From: UBA4416 sp036676295
Lineage (GTDB): Bacteria > Bacteroidota > Bacteroidia > B-17B0 > Aurantibacillaceae
Assembly (NCBI GenBank): GCA_036676295.1
Contig: JAKFDE010000031.1
Coordinates: 243,240 to 307,239, forward strand
Length of the DNA: 64,000 bases
Reading direction: 5' to 3'
A program made the position numbers and the translations under genes. The notes beneath the pieces were generated by a model, which was not told the origin of the DNA, ran no database searches, and saw only the letters and a program-made list of their open reading frames with translations. This document shows positions 40,052 to 49,075 of the stretch, one piece after another. Positions within the stretch are counted from its first letter, which is position 1. Each line of letters opens with the position of its first letter.

Positions 40052-40537
40052 CTACCTGTAAATTATTCCATCGTAGCCAAAAGCTTTGAAAAATTCATTC
40101 TTATCTTGTTCATTTGCTCCATTGGCAAAAGATACCTGACAACACATTTTCTTACTATCAAAAGCAATCGCTGATATTTTAAAATTGCTGGCTAATTTTT
40201 CTTTAAAGCTTTTTAATTCCAGATCATTAATAAATTGGAAGTAATTAAACTTAAACCCTTCTTTTTGTTTTTGCAATACCACCTTTGGTGCATATGCCAT
40301 TTTAAAAAGTTCCAGATCCACATCAGTAGTTATTTCATCCTCTTCTACCCTAAACTCTCTTTCTATTAATAAAGAGTCGATGCGCGATATTTTTTTAGGA
40401 ACTATTTTTTTAACAGAATTAGGCTTATGCGCAACGGTTTTCTGACATAATAATTTAGATGATTCTGCTTTTTGGGAAAAACCGGATTTAAAAACAAAAA
40501 ACAGGGACAAAACGGATATAATCATTGCTTTTTTCAT
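40052..40537 (-). CDS. Secreted protein of unknown function
   Basis: 161 residues with signal peptide (MKKAMIISVLSLFFVFKSGFSQ). A basic, Lys-rich linker (~25-55) leads to a C-terminal alpha/beta domain (~85-161) with KMCCQVSFANGANEQDKNEFFKAFGYDGIIYR. Two adjacent Cys near residue 132. No family recognised; the end looks like a small ferredoxin-like or heavy-metal-associated fold, which is a guess only. Isolated gene between thyA and birA. Confidence 0.6.
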   Translation of the reverse strand: MKKAMIISVLSLFFVFKSGFSQKAESSKLLCQKTVAHKPNSVKKIVPKKISRIDSLLIEREFRVEEDEITTDVDLELFKMAYAPKVVLQKQKEGFKFNYFQFINDLELKSFKEKLASNFKISAIAFDSKKMCCQVSFANGANEQDKNEFFKAFGYDGIIYR

Positions 40538-40642
40538 AATTCATCGGTTTGTTATATAAACCTAACGAATAAAAAAGCCAATTCACTCTTTTTTAATAAC
40601 CGAGCACTGTGAATAACTCAGTCAAAACCGATTTTTAGTCAT

Positions 40643-41422
40643 TTAAGCCTGATCTTCCAAAATAAAACCCACTTCTTTCAGGTCAAATTGGACTTCCTTT
40701 TCAGATAATGCATCATAAACTCTTAATTTTCCGCTTTCTGCAACTCCTAAAACAACTCCTTTTAAAATGGAATTGTCCGGTTTTTTAAACAATATCATTT
40801 CATTGAAACCAAATAAGTGTTGCTGGTAGCAGTTATTGATCTCTTCAAAACGATTTGCCTTTAAAATAAGGTACCATTTTTCAAGATACATGCATAGTTT
40901 TTCTAAAACCAATTGCCTGTTAATTTCCTTGGTTGTTATTCTTTTAAACGAAGTTGCTACGTTTTTTAACTCACCAAATTCTGTTTGATTAACGTTGAAA
41001 CCAATACCAATAACGGAATACTGTATATTGTGTTGCTGAAAAATATTCTCGATCAAAACTCCTGAAATTTTACGCTTATTCACCAATATGTCATTTGGCC
41101 ACTTAATTTTAATGTCATATTGGCTACCAGGGAGTATTTCAGCCAATACGTCATACAATGCTAAAGCACTGATTTTGCTTAAATAAAAAGATTTTTCGAT
41201 GCTTAAAAACTGAGGTTTTAAAACTACTGAAGCAGTTATGTTACTGGCGTTTTCGCTGCTCCACAAAGCGCCGCGTTGCCCTCTTCCTTTAGTTTGGTTA
41301 TTGGTATAAACAACCGTACCTTCTATAGCGTTAACATTCCTTAACATGTCCATGGCATAAGTATTGGTACTTTCTACCTCAGTTAAAAAAAGTAAGTTCT
41401 TCCCAATAAACAATGTTTCCAT
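40643..41422 (-). CDS. birA: Biotin--[acetyl-CoA-carboxylase] ligase, no HTH
   Basis: Attaches biotin to the carboxyl carrier protein of acetyl-CoA carboxylase. 259 residues. The biotin loop is NQTKGRGQRGALWSSE (GRGxRG form); KWPNDILVNKRKISGVLIEN holds the catalytic Lys. The N-terminal winged helix of E. coli BirA is missing, so it has no repressor role (class I ligase). A near-consensus promoter precedes it. Confidence 0.95.
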   Translation of the reverse strand: METLFIGKNLLFLTEVESTNTYAMDMLRNVNAIEGTVVYTNNQTKGRGQRGALWSSENASNITASVVLKPQFLSIEKSFYLSKISALALYDVLAEILPGSQYDIKIKWPNDILVNKRKISGVLIENIFQQHNIQYSVIGIGFNVNQTEFGELKNVATSFKRITTKEINRQLVLEKLCMYLEKWYLILKANRFEEINNCYQQHLFGFNEMILFKKPDNSILKGVVLGVAESGKLRVYDALSEKEVQFDLKEVGFILEDQA

Positions 41423-41459
41423 TAAGGCAAAAAGATTAAATTTGTTGCTTATACCGAAA

Positions 41460-41489
41460 CAAAAGTAAAAAACGGAATAGCATTAGCAA
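41460..41489 (-). promoter_or_regulatory. Consensus Bacteroidota promoter of birA
   Basis: Minus strand: TTG (41489-41487), 19 bp, then TACTTTTG (41467-41460), matching TTG-N19-TAnnTTTG. Transcription starts ~30 bp before the ATG at 41422. The rsfS start at 41501 is on the other side. Confidence 0.7.
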
Positions 41490-41500
41490 TAAAAAAAGAT

Positions 41501-42073
41501 ATGGCAAAAACACCTGTAAAAAAAGCAGCTCCTAAAAAAGCATCTTCTGCAAAAAAAGCGGCTCCCAAAAAAGCAGCAAAAAAAGCACCTGCAAAGAAAA
41601 TAGTTAAAAAACCTTTGACTGAAAAAGAAGAATTGCAAAAAGAAGCGAATCGCATTGCTAATACTGAAAATAAGAAAAAAGTAACCGGAGGTGCTAAGCG
41701 TCCGAAAAAGAATGCAACACAAGAACAAACAACCAGCTTGCTTGATGCTATTGTTGCAGGAATGCAAGAGAAAAAGGCAAAAAACATTACCATTATTAAT
41801 TTAGCGGGATTAGAACACCGTGTGTGTGACTACTTTGTGATTTGTGATGCAGATAGTACAACACACGTTAGTGCTATTGCCGATACTCTTGAGGAAACTG
41901 TTATTAAAAAAACAGGAGAAAAACCTTATCATAGCGAAGGTCATCAAAATGCAGAATGGATCTTAATTGATTATGTAAATATCGTAGCACACGTGTTTTT
42001 GCGCGAAACCAGAGAGTTTTATAACATTGAAGGGCTTTGGGCAGATGGCGAAGTGACCGTTATAAAAGATTAG
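41501..42073 (+). CDS. rsfS: Ribosomal silencing factor RsfS with Lys/Ala-rich extension
   Basis: The C-terminal ~115 residues (from about 75) are RsfS/YbeB/iojap: LDAIVAGMQEKKAKNITIINLAGLEHRVCDYFVICDADSTTHVSAIADTLEETVIKKTGEKPYHSEGHQNAEWILIDYVNIVAHVFLRETREFYNIEGLWAD. It binds uL14 on the 50S and blocks joining when growth slows. The first ~75 residues are a repeat of K, A and P (KKAAPKKA units), like histone H1-type tails. The whole is 190 residues; typical RsfS is ~105-120. Tail function is unknown; it could bind RNA. Confidence 0.95.
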   Translation: MAKTPVKKAAPKKASSAKKAAPKKAAKKAPAKKIVKKPLTEKEELQKEANRIANTENKKKVTGGAKRPKKNATQEQTTSLLDAIVAGMQEKKAKNITIINLAGLEHRVCDYFVICDADSTTHVSAIADTLEETVIKKTGEKPYHSEGHQNAEWILIDYVNIVAHVFLRETREFYNIEGLWADGEVTVIKD

Positions 42074-42148
42074 TTTTCTGAAAGAAAATAGTAATAAAGA
42101 ACAAAGAATAACTGTTTATCAAAAACGGTAAACAAAAAAAGAAATAAA

Positions 42149-44263
42149 ATGAGCGACGAACAACCAAATAATATTCAGGATAGTAAATCAACTCCTTCAT
42201 CGGAAGAAGAAAGAAAAAAACAGTTTGAAAAAATGAAGGATCGTTTTGGCAAAAAACCTTCCGGTCCTTTTGGCGGCGGTTCTGGCGGAAACAATGGAAA
42301 CGGTTTTTATTGGATCTATGGATTAGTTATCGTAGCTCTTTTAGCCTTTGTGTTTTTTGGACAAGACTTTGAAGGAAGAACTTATGTAATTGAGCAAACA
42401 CAATTTGAACAAGACATGCTTGCCAAAGGTGATGTTAGAAAAATTGTGATCGTTAATGAAAAATTTGCAGAAATTACGATCAACCAAGACAGTTTAAAAT
42501 TACAACGTTATTCGGCAACAGATAAAAGCGGAAAAGTAGTTCCTTATTTTGCCGATCCTAAATCAGCACAAGGTCCACATTTTAGATTATCTATTCCTGA
42601 TGTAAAAGATTTCTTAGAACAAGTACGTGAAGTTCAGGCGGCTGCTAATGTACCTGCCGTTTTGAGAATTTCTCCTTCCAGAGAAGATCGTACCGAATGG
42701 AGTGATCATTTAGGTTGGTTATTACCAATTGCTATTATGATCGTTTTATGGATCGTGATGATGCGTCGTATGGGTGGCGGTGGCGGCGGTGCCGGACAAA
42801 TCTTTAATATTGGAAAATCAAAAGCTGTTTTATTTGATAAAGATTCTAATACCAACATTACATTTAATGATGTTGCCGGATTAGACGGAGCAAAAGTTGA
42901 AGTCATGGAAATTGTGGATTTCTTAAAGAATCCAAAGAAATATACTGACTTAGGCGCTAAAATTCCTAAAGGAGCATTATTAGTTGGCCCTCCTGGAACC
43001 GGTAAAACATTATTAGCTAAAGCTGTTGCAGGTGAAGCTAAAGTACCTTTCTTCTCTTTATCAGGTTCTGATTTTGTGGAGATGTTTGTAGGTGTTGGGG
43101 CTTCTCGCGTACGTGATCTATTTAAACAAGCTAAAGAAAAAGCACCATGTATTATTTTTATTGATGAGATTGATGCCATAGGCCGAGCTCGTGGTAAAAA
43201 CGCAGCAGCAGGTGGTAATGATGAACGCGAAAACACTTTAAATCAGTTATTAACTGAAATGGATGGTTTTGGAACCAATAGTGGTGTGATTATTTTAGCA
43301 GCAACTAACCGTGCTGATATTTTAGACAGAGCCTTAATGCGTGCCGGTCGTTTTGACAGACAGATCTATGTTGATATGCCGGACGTTCTGGAACGTAAGG
43401 AAATATTTAAAGTGCATTTAAAGAAAATTAAAATTGATGCTAGTGTTGATATTGATTTTTTAGCAAAACAAACTCCCGGATTTAGTGGTGCTGACATTGC
43501 AAACATTTGTAATGAGGCAGCTTTGATTGCGGCACGTAGCAACAAAAAACAAGTTGTTAAACAAGATTTTCTAGATGCAGTAGATAGAATTATTGCAGGT
43601 TTAGAAAAGAAAAATAAGATCATTACTAAAGAAGAAAAACGAGTGATCGCTTTTCACGAAGCAGGACATGCCACTGTAAGCTGGATGTGTGAGCATGCCT
43701 CTCCTTTGGTTAAGGTAACTATTGTGCCTCGTGGACGATCATTAGGTGCCGCTTGGTATTTACCTGAAGAAAGACAAATTACAACCACTGAACAAATTGT
43801 GGATGAAATGTGTGCTACACTTGGAGGAAGAGCTGCAGAAGAAGTGATCTTCGGAAAAATTTCTACTGGTGCTTTAAGCGATCTTGAAAAAATAACCCGT
43901 CAGGCATATGCTTGTATTGTATATTATGGTTTAAATGAAAAAATTGGTAATGTAAGTTACTATGATAGTTCAGGCCAAAGCGAATATAGTTTCAATAAAC
44001 CTTACAGTGAATCTACTGCTAAAACAATTGACGAAGAGGTTAAGAAAATGATCGATATTGCTTATGCAAGAACCAAAGCCATTTTAGTAGCCAATAAAGA
44101 AAAACTGACTCAATTAGCAGAGAAATTGCTGGAAAAAGAAGTGATCTTTAAAGAGGATCTTGAAGAAATTTTTGGTAAACGCCCTTTTGATAAAGAACAT
44201 ATATTGATCGAAAGCGATAATTTACTTGCAAACACTGGTCAAACAGATAAAACCATTGAGTAA
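42149..44263 (+). CDS. ftsH: ATP-dependent membrane zinc protease FtsH
   Basis: 704 residues. Two membrane helices (about 54-70 and 187-205) flank a periplasmic loop. AAA+ domain: GALLVGPPGTGKTLLAKAVAGE (Walker A near 277), IIFIDEIDAIGRAR (Walker B), arginine-finger block DRALMRAGRFDRQIYVDMP. Peptidase: AFHEAGHATVSW (HExGH zinc motif) and DLEKITRQAYACIV. The first 50 residues are polar and Gly-rich (FGGGSGGNNGNG). Degrades unassembled membrane proteins. It lies 75 bp after rsfS, perhaps co-transcribed. Confidence 0.98.
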   Translation: MSDEQPNNIQDSKSTPSSEEERKKQFEKMKDRFGKKPSGPFGGGSGGNNGNGFYWIYGLVIVALLAFVFFGQDFEGRTYVIEQTQFEQDMLAKGDVRKIVIVNEKFAEITINQDSLKLQRYSATDKSGKVVPYFADPKSAQGPHFRLSIPDVKDFLEQVREVQAAANVPAVLRISPSREDRTEWSDHLGWLLPIAIMIVLWIVMMRRMGGGGGGAGQIFNIGKSKAVLFDKDSNTNITFNDVAGLDGAKVEVMEIVDFLKNPKKYTDLGAKIPKGALLVGPPGTGKTLLAKAVAGEAKVPFFSLSGSDFVEMFVGVGASRVRDLFKQAKEKAPCIIFIDEIDAIGRARGKNAAAGGNDERENTLNQLLTEMDGFGTNSGVIILAATNRADILDRALMRAGRFDRQIYVDMPDVLERKEIFKVHLKKIKIDASVDIDFLAKQTPGFSGADIANICNEAALIAARSNKKQVVKQDFLDAVDRIIAGLEKKNKIITKEEKRVIAFHEAGHATVSWMCEHASPLVKVTIVPRGRSLGAAWYLPEERQITTTEQIVDEMCATLGGRAAEEVIFGKISTGALSDLEKITRQAYACIVYYGLNEKIGNVSYYDSSGQSEYSFNKPYSESTAKTIDEEVKKMIDIAYARTKAILVANKEKLTQLAEKLLEKEVIFKEDLEEIFGKRPFDKEHILIESDNLLANTGQTDKTIE

Positions 44264-44283
44264 ATCAATCTGAATTCATTTAG

Positions 44284-44320
44284 AGAGCCCTTTGTCGAAA
44301 AAACAAAGGGCTTTCCTTTT
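44284..44320 (+). terminator. Intrinsic terminator of ftsH
   Basis: AGAGCCCTTTGT and ACAAAGGGCTTT pair with a short loop, then TTCCTTTT. Confidence 0.85.
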
Positions 44321-44380
44321 TATAAACACTTTATATTTATATCTTAGCTAAATAACTAAAACAACAATATATCCTTTTCT

Positions 44381-45385
44381 ATGAAAAATTTAATCGCTTT
44401 AGTATTATTAACCGGAATATTATTTTCTTGTAAAAAGAAAACGGAGGATGAACAAACAGAAGATACTACAACTACCACCACCGGAACAGTAGCCACAAGC
44501 CCCTATCCCGATACTGTATGGACAAGCACTGGTACGGGTCCTCACTTAATTTTTAAATTCAAATTCGATTCAACACAAGTTCGTTTAGATAATTTTGGAA
44601 ATCCATCAACAATTCCATCAGGTCATGCAGCCTATTCTCCAGTATTTAATTCAATGGCTTCACATTATGTAGAATTAGCTCAAGGTGATTTTACAGCATT
44701 TGGTGGTGGACAGGTATTGTATCATGCTCCGGAAACTGCAGCCGGCGGAACTACAGCTATTCAATTTAATAAATCTACAGTTGTCAGAGAAGGCGTTATG
44801 TTTTACTCTGCGCCTATTAGTTCCATTGCTCCCGGAACATATAAGTGGTTACGTTTGTCTTTATCTTACCAAAACTACACAATTCCTTATAAAGCTAATG
44901 CATTACCGGGCAACCATATCGGTAGCGGAACTGTGGCTTCTTTTTTAGGCTATAAAACTTATGTTACACAATATAAGATCAAAGACAAGGACATGGTGCC
45001 TTCATCAAGCGTAGGTGGGCCAAACGTTAATCATCCACAAGGTTATTGGGGGTTTGAAACTTATATTCCGGGATATGGTTATTACTTGTTAGATGGTCAG
45101 GCACCGGCAGGGGCTACTACTGTAGTAAATCCAAATGCTACAAACTCTCCCGTTCCGGCAGGAAGCTGTGTTGTTACCGGTCAGTTTACTGATATGTTAG
45201 GTTCCAATCAGGTGTTAACTATTACCGGAACTGAAACTCAAGATATTATTATTACCGTTTCAATTTCTACCAACAAAAGTTTTGAATGGACCGAACAAAC
45301 AGTGGATGGACATTATCAACCCGAAGCCGGCGAAGTTCCAGTAGATATGGGTGTACGTGGTATGATCCCAAAAGTACAATACTAA
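44381..45385 (+). CDS. Secreted lipoprotein of unknown function
   Basis: 334 residues. Lipobox at the end of a short signal (MKNLIALVLLTGILFSC, Cys near 17) followed by KKKTEDEQTEDTTTTTTG, a Thr-rich linker. The remaining ~290 residues form a beta-rich domain with many aromatic and Gly residues (LHFSAP, NHPQGYWGFETYIPGYGYYLLDG). No known family. Probably outer-membrane or surface-anchored. Flanked by intrinsic terminators. Confidence 0.6.
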   Translation: MKNLIALVLLTGILFSCKKKTEDEQTEDTTTTTTGTVATSPYPDTVWTSTGTGPHLIFKFKFDSTQVRLDNFGNPSTIPSGHAAYSPVFNSMASHYVELAQGDFTAFGGGQVLYHAPETAAGGTTAIQFNKSTVVREGVMFYSAPISSIAPGTYKWLRLSLSYQNYTIPYKANALPGNHIGSGTVASFLGYKTYVTQYKIKDKDMVPSSSVGGPNVNHPQGYWGFETYIPGYGYYLLDGQAPAGATTVVNPNATNSPVPAGSCVVTGQFTDMLGSNQVLTITGTETQDIIITVSISTNKSFEWTEQTVDGHYQPEAGEVPVDMGVRGMIPKVQY

Positions 45386-45409
45386 TCGTTATTACATAAA
45401 TACTAAACG

Positions 45410-45442
45410 CCCATCTGTATCTAACAGATGGGAGTTTTTTTT
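45410..45442 (+). terminator. Intrinsic terminator of the lipoprotein gene
   Basis: CCCATCTGT and ACAGATGGG with a TTTTTTTT run. Confidence 0.88.
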
Positions 45443-45523
45443 AAATAAACTTTTCATTTTTAATTATACAGATTAAACCTTCTCTTATTTATTAAGTCTA
45501 TATACTAAATAAAATAACTAATC

Positions 45524-46039
45524 ATGAAAAAACTAATTTTAATGTCGGCTTGTGTGTTTAGCTTAAACACCATCGTCACCGCTCAAGAGGTAATGAAGGA
45601 TCAAAAAAATTCTGAACACAAAGAAGGAAAAGGTGGTGAAACACGCCGGAAACATGAACTAAAAAAACCGGAAGAACGCGCTCAAAAAAGTGTTGACCAG
45701 TTAAATCAAACTGTAGGTTTAAGTGATGATCAAAAAACAAAAGTATATGAATTAGCATTAGCCAGGGTAAAAAAAGTAGATGCCATCAAAGAAAAATATA
45801 AAGGTCAGGAAGCAAACCGTGAGGTAGCCAAAAAGGAAATGATGATTGTTAAAAAAGAATACCGTCAAAGTACAAAAGCATTATTAACACCTGAGCAATT
45901 GCAGAAATTAAAAACAAAAGCAAAAGAAAGCGGTCATAGTAAAGAAAAAGGTCATGACGGGAAAGTAAAAAACGATAAACAGAGTAGTTCGGATACTGAA
46001 ATTAAAAAAGAAAACGAATCATTTGGAGATGAGGATTAA
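45524..46039 (+). CDS. Spy/CpxP-like small secreted protein
   Basis: 171 residues: signal peptide to about 20 (FSLNTIVTAQ), then a highly charged helical protein with LSDDQKTKVYELALARVKKVDAIKEKYKG and a C-terminal disordered acidic/basic tail. The pattern LxxxxGLSDDQKxKVYEL and LTPEQLQKL resembles LTxxQ motifs of Spy-type periplasmic chaperones. It is followed by a shorter paralogue 39 bp downstream. Confidence 0.65.
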   Translation: MKKLILMSACVFSLNTIVTAQEVMKDQKNSEHKEGKGGETRRKHELKKPEERAQKSVDQLNQTVGLSDDQKTKVYELALARVKKVDAIKEKYKGQEANREVAKKEMMIVKKEYRQSTKALLTPEQLQKLKTKAKESGHSKEKGHDGKVKNDKQSSSDTEIKKENESFGDED

Positions 46040-46078
46040 TTTTACTTAATTTAATGTAATTAATTAAACACTCCAATC

Positions 46079-46447
46079 ATGAAAAAAATAGTTTTAATTG
46101 CCATAGCATTTGTTGGTTTACAATTTGGGCTAAATGCACAAGAAGTGATCAAAGAACCACAAACTAAAGAAATTCAGGAATATTTGTTACCTGATGTGCA
46201 AGCACAGAAAGATGTTGATGCCATGAGTTCATCTCTTTCATTAAACGAAGAGCAAAAAGCAAAAGCTTATACTTTTTCTTTAGCTTATGAGAAAAAAATT
46301 ATTGAAACTAGGATTAAACAACAAGAACAGCATGAAAGTAAGCGTCAAGACTTTGTAAGTGCTATGGCTGAATACAGATCAAATATTAAAAGTATTTTAA
46401 CAGCTGAACAATTAGAAAAATTTAATGCAACATATCCTGAAAAATAA
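46079..46447 (+). CDS. Spy/CpxP-like small secreted protein, paralogue
   Basis: 122 residues, signal peptide (MKKIVLIAIAFVGLQFGLNAQ). Helical core with AQKDVDAMSSSLSLNEEQKAKAYTFSLAYEKKI and ILTAEQLEKFNATYP, again the Spy-like pair of (L/T)xxQ motifs. Clear homology to the gene before it, so a tandem duplication. Function unknown; envelope-stress chaperone is the nearest guess. Confidence 0.65.
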   Translation: MKKIVLIAIAFVGLQFGLNAQEVIKEPQTKEIQEYLLPDVQAQKDVDAMSSSLSLNEEQKAKAYTFSLAYEKKIIETRIKQQEQHESKRQDFVSAMAEYRSNIKSILTAEQLEKFNATYPEK

Positions 46448-46464
46448 AATTAGGAATCAGTTAT

Positions 46465-46498
46465 AAAAAAAGGCTTTTCTAATGAAAAGCCTTTTTTG
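46465..46498. terminator. Bidirectional intrinsic terminator
   Basis: AAAAAAGGCTTTTC-taat-GAAAAGCCTTTTTT between the Spy-like pair and the convergent DUF2795 gene. Confidence 0.9.
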
Positions 46499-46500
46499 TT

Positions 46501-46722
46501 TTAATATTCATCTTCGTTAAAAAAGAAATCATCTTTGGTTGGGTAATCAGGCCAAATTTCTTCAATGGTTTCGTAAGCTTCGCCTTCGTCTTCCATTTCC
46601 TGTAAATTTTCAATCACCTCCATCGGAGCACCAGATCTGATCGCGAAATCGATTAATTCATCCTTAGTTGCCGGCCAAGGCGCATCTTCTAACCACGATG
46701 CTAATTCTAATGTCCAATACAT
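46501..46722 (-). CDS. DUF2795 family small acidic protein
   Basis: 73 residues, strongly acidic: MYWTLELASWLEDAPWPATKDELIDFAIRSGAPMEVIENLQEMEDEGEAYETIEEIWPDYPTKDDFFFNEDEY. This form is almost invariant across Bacteroidota, which implies an important role, but none is known. Stop lies next to the bidirectional terminator; a -7 box TACTTTTG lies 23 bp before the ATG. Confidence 0.85.
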   Translation of the reverse strand: MYWTLELASWLEDAPWPATKDELIDFAIRSGAPMEVIENLQEMEDEGEAYETIEEIWPDYPTKDDFFFNEDEY

Positions 46723-46744
46723 AATTTATAAATTTAATTTCTTG

Positions 46745-46752
46745 CAAAAGTA
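46745..46752 (-). promoter_or_regulatory. -7 box before the DUF2795 gene
   Basis: TACTTTTG on the minus strand, a full TAnnTTTG match; no TTG at -33 distance. Confidence 0.45.
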
Positions 46753-46842
46753 AAAATTAAATTGAATTATGCTAATGAATTTGACAAAAAATAAAAATTC
46801 AGGATTTACGGCTCAAATAATTGATTTACAGATAATTAACCT

Positions 46843-47697
46843 CTAAATTTTAAATGATTTTTCAAATAAAGGTTCTTTTTTATTCTCTAAGATCAATTTG
46901 TACTCTCCTTTTTGCAAACCGGCTACATTAAAATTGGCTTTGTACTCATTATTATCAGGGTGAAGCCATTTGCCAAAAATTTCAGATACTTTGTTTCCTT
47001 TGGCATCCACTATATAACAATAGCTGTAACTTGTTTCGGCAACAGCATAATTAATATTGGCCTTGAAACGAACCGGATGATCATTTACCGTACCTGCAGA
47101 AGAAACATAAGCTTTTTTCAATAACGTGTACCAAGGTAAAGGTTCACGTTTAACGGCCGCTACAAAACTCCGAAGTAATGACGCAATAGAATCGTTATTA
47201 GCGGTGATATTAGCGGTTTCCTTGCGATCACTAATGGCCCAAACTGCATACTGCTCAGTGTTTTCATCCAAAGGACTAGCATTTAAATAAAGGGCTAATA
47301 GCACTAAACTACTATCGGCCATTTTACCTAAAGTATAAGGAGCGCCGGCTACCGGACCAGATTTAGTAGCTTCACAACAATACCCTTTGATATCGAACCT
47401 CTTGGTTTCTTTGGGTTTTAAAACCAATATCTGTTCATGGGCCATTAAAATATCCTGATAATCATTTTTACCAGCATTGGAATTAAAGCGCCATCCTGCA
47501 GGAATACTGATACTTAAAGAATCCTTTAATAAATTTGATACTGAGTAATTCAACTCCAAACCACCTTTACAAATGGCTTTTGCGGTGATGTATTTTTTGT
47601 CAAAAGCTTGTTGAAGCGACACCTTGGTTTTACTTTCAAGTTTAGTAATTAAACAAACCATCAAAATAATTGCTGAGCTGATTTTTATACGATTCAT
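46843..47697 (-). CDS. Secreted protein of unknown function
   Basis: 284 residues with a signal sequence (RIKISSAIILMVCLITKLESK). Two beta-sandwich regions: the first (~25-130) contains paired Cys (GYCCEATKSGP) and the second (~195-284) ends in YKANFNVAGLQKGEYKLILENKKEPLFEKSFKI, similar to Ig-like or T9SS-type CTD strands but without the usual YPNP start. I do not recognise a family. Divergent from the nucleoside transporter. Confidence 0.6.
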   Translation of the reverse strand: MNRIKISSAIILMVCLITKLESKTKVSLQQAFDKKYITAKAICKGGLELNYSVSNLLKDSLSISIPAGWRFNSNAGKNDYQDILMAHEQILVLKPKETKRFDIKGYCCEATKSGPVAGAPYTLGKMADSSLVLLALYLNASPLDENTEQYAVWAISDRKETANITANNDSIASLLRSFVAAVKREPLPWYTLLKKAYVSSAGTVNDHPVRFKANINYAVAETSYSYCYIVDAKGNKVSEIFGKWLHPDNNEYKANFNVAGLQKGEYKLILENKKEPLFEKSFKI

Positions 47698-47801
47698 TGT
47701 GTCCTCCTTTTTGAAAGATATAATGCCCTAAATAAAATTTAGTTACATTTTATATTTTAAATCTTTTTTATATCTTGCTAGGGCTTAATACTAAAAATTT
47801 A

Positions 47802-49034
47802 ATGGAGAGATTTACCGGACTTATAGGAATTGTTGTGATTTTTGGAATTGCTTTTTTATTGTCAAATAATAAAAAAGCCATCAATTATCGTTTAGTATTT
47901 AGTGGTTTAGCTTTGCAATTAGCTATTGCCTTACTGGTATTAAAAGTTGAACCTGTTACTCGTTTTTTTGCATTGCTTGGAAGAGGCATGGGAAAAATTG
48001 AACAATTTGCAGCACAAGGTGCCGGCTTTGTTTATGGTGGCATTATGGTTGATGGGCATGATGGCACTTCTAAAAACTTTGCAACTCCACATACATTTGT
48101 ATTTGCTTTTAGTGTAACATCCACCATTATTTTAGTATGTGTGTTAGTTGCTATTTTATACCATATAGGCATTATGCAACGTGTAGTTGCATTAATTGCT
48201 AAGGTGATGAATTTTGTAATGCGTGCCAGTGGCGCTGAAGCATTAAGTAATGTTGCCAGTGCGTTTGTAGGGCAAGTAGAAGCGCAAGTAATGATCAGAC
48301 CCTATCTGGCAACAATGACAAAAAGCGAATTACTTTCGTCGATGGCGGGAAGTATGGCTTGTATTGCGGGTGGTATTTTAATTGTGTATGTAAATATGGG
48401 GGCTAAAGCCGAGTATTTATTAACGGCCAGTTTAATGGCAGCTCCGGCAGCAATTGTGATCTCAAAAATCATTTATCCTGAAACCGAAGAATCTCAAACT
48501 AAAGGAGAAGTGAAATTAGAAGTAAAAAAAGAACACACTAATTTAATTGATGCCATTTCGCATGGAGCTGGTGATGGGATGAAAATTGCCATCAATGTTA
48601 TTGCCATGTTAATTGGATTTATTGCACTAATTGCTTTTATCAATTATTGTTTAGGCTTAATTTATCCCGACCTATCATTGGATTATATTTTCGGCAAACT
48701 ATTTTATCCACTGGCTTGGTGTATGGGAGTTCCTGATCAGGATGTGCAACAAGTAGCAACCATTATGGGGCAAAAATTAACCATTAATGAGTTTGTGGCT
48801 TTTGATACCCTGACACATAAACTTGCGACTCCCTTAAGCGAAAAAGGCTTGATCATTACAAGCTTTGCTATTTGTGGTTTTGCCAATTTCAGTTCGGTAG
48901 GGATGCAAATTGGAGGCATAGGTTCTTTAGTTCCTACACGTAGAGCGGACTTGGCTAAGCTGGGCATAAGAGCACTCATAAGCGGAACGTTAGCCTCATA
49001 TTTATCGGCAACTATTGCAGGAATGTTAATTTAA
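47802..49034 (+). CDS. Concentrative nucleoside transporter (NupC/CNT family)
   Basis: 410 residues from the ATG at 47802 (MERFTGLIGIVVIFGIAFLLS); an in-frame ATG nine codons upstream is less typical. Ten or so membrane helices. CNT motifs: NYRLVFSGLALQLAIALLVLK, FVGQVEAQVMIRPYLATMTKSELLSSMAGSMACIAGGILIVYV, and the C-terminal ICGFANFSSVGMQIGGIGSLVPTRRADLAKLGIRALISGTLASYLSATIAG. Imports nucleosides with Na+ or H+ across the inner membrane. Directly upstream of the Usp gene (41 bp). Confidence 0.95.
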   Translation: MERFTGLIGIVVIFGIAFLLSNNKKAINYRLVFSGLALQLAIALLVLKVEPVTRFFALLGRGMGKIEQFAAQGAGFVYGGIMVDGHDGTSKNFATPHTFVFAFSVTSTIILVCVLVAILYHIGIMQRVVALIAKVMNFVMRASGAEALSNVASAFVGQVEAQVMIRPYLATMTKSELLSSMAGSMACIAGGILIVYVNMGAKAEYLLTASLMAAPAAIVISKIIYPETEESQTKGEVKLEVKKEHTNLIDAISHGAGDGMKIAINVIAMLIGFIALIAFINYCLGLIYPDLSLDYIFGKLFYPLAWCMGVPDQDVQQVATIMGQKLTINEFVAFDTLTHKLATPLSEKGLIITSFAICGFANFSSVGMQIGGIGSLVPTRRADLAKLGIRALISGTLASYLSATIAGMLI

Positions 49035-49075
49035 ATTGTAACTTTATACTAATCAATAAACCAAAATCTAATATT

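Noticed and set aside
41449..41793. Phe/Ala/Leu-rich minus-strand ORFs over rsfS
   Set aside because: They are the reverse reading of the Lys/Ala repeat in rsfS; apparent hydrophobicity is an artefact of AAA/GCA codons.
42706..43236. 176-residue minus-strand ORF within ftsH
   Set aside because: Shadow of the highly conserved AAA+ domain.
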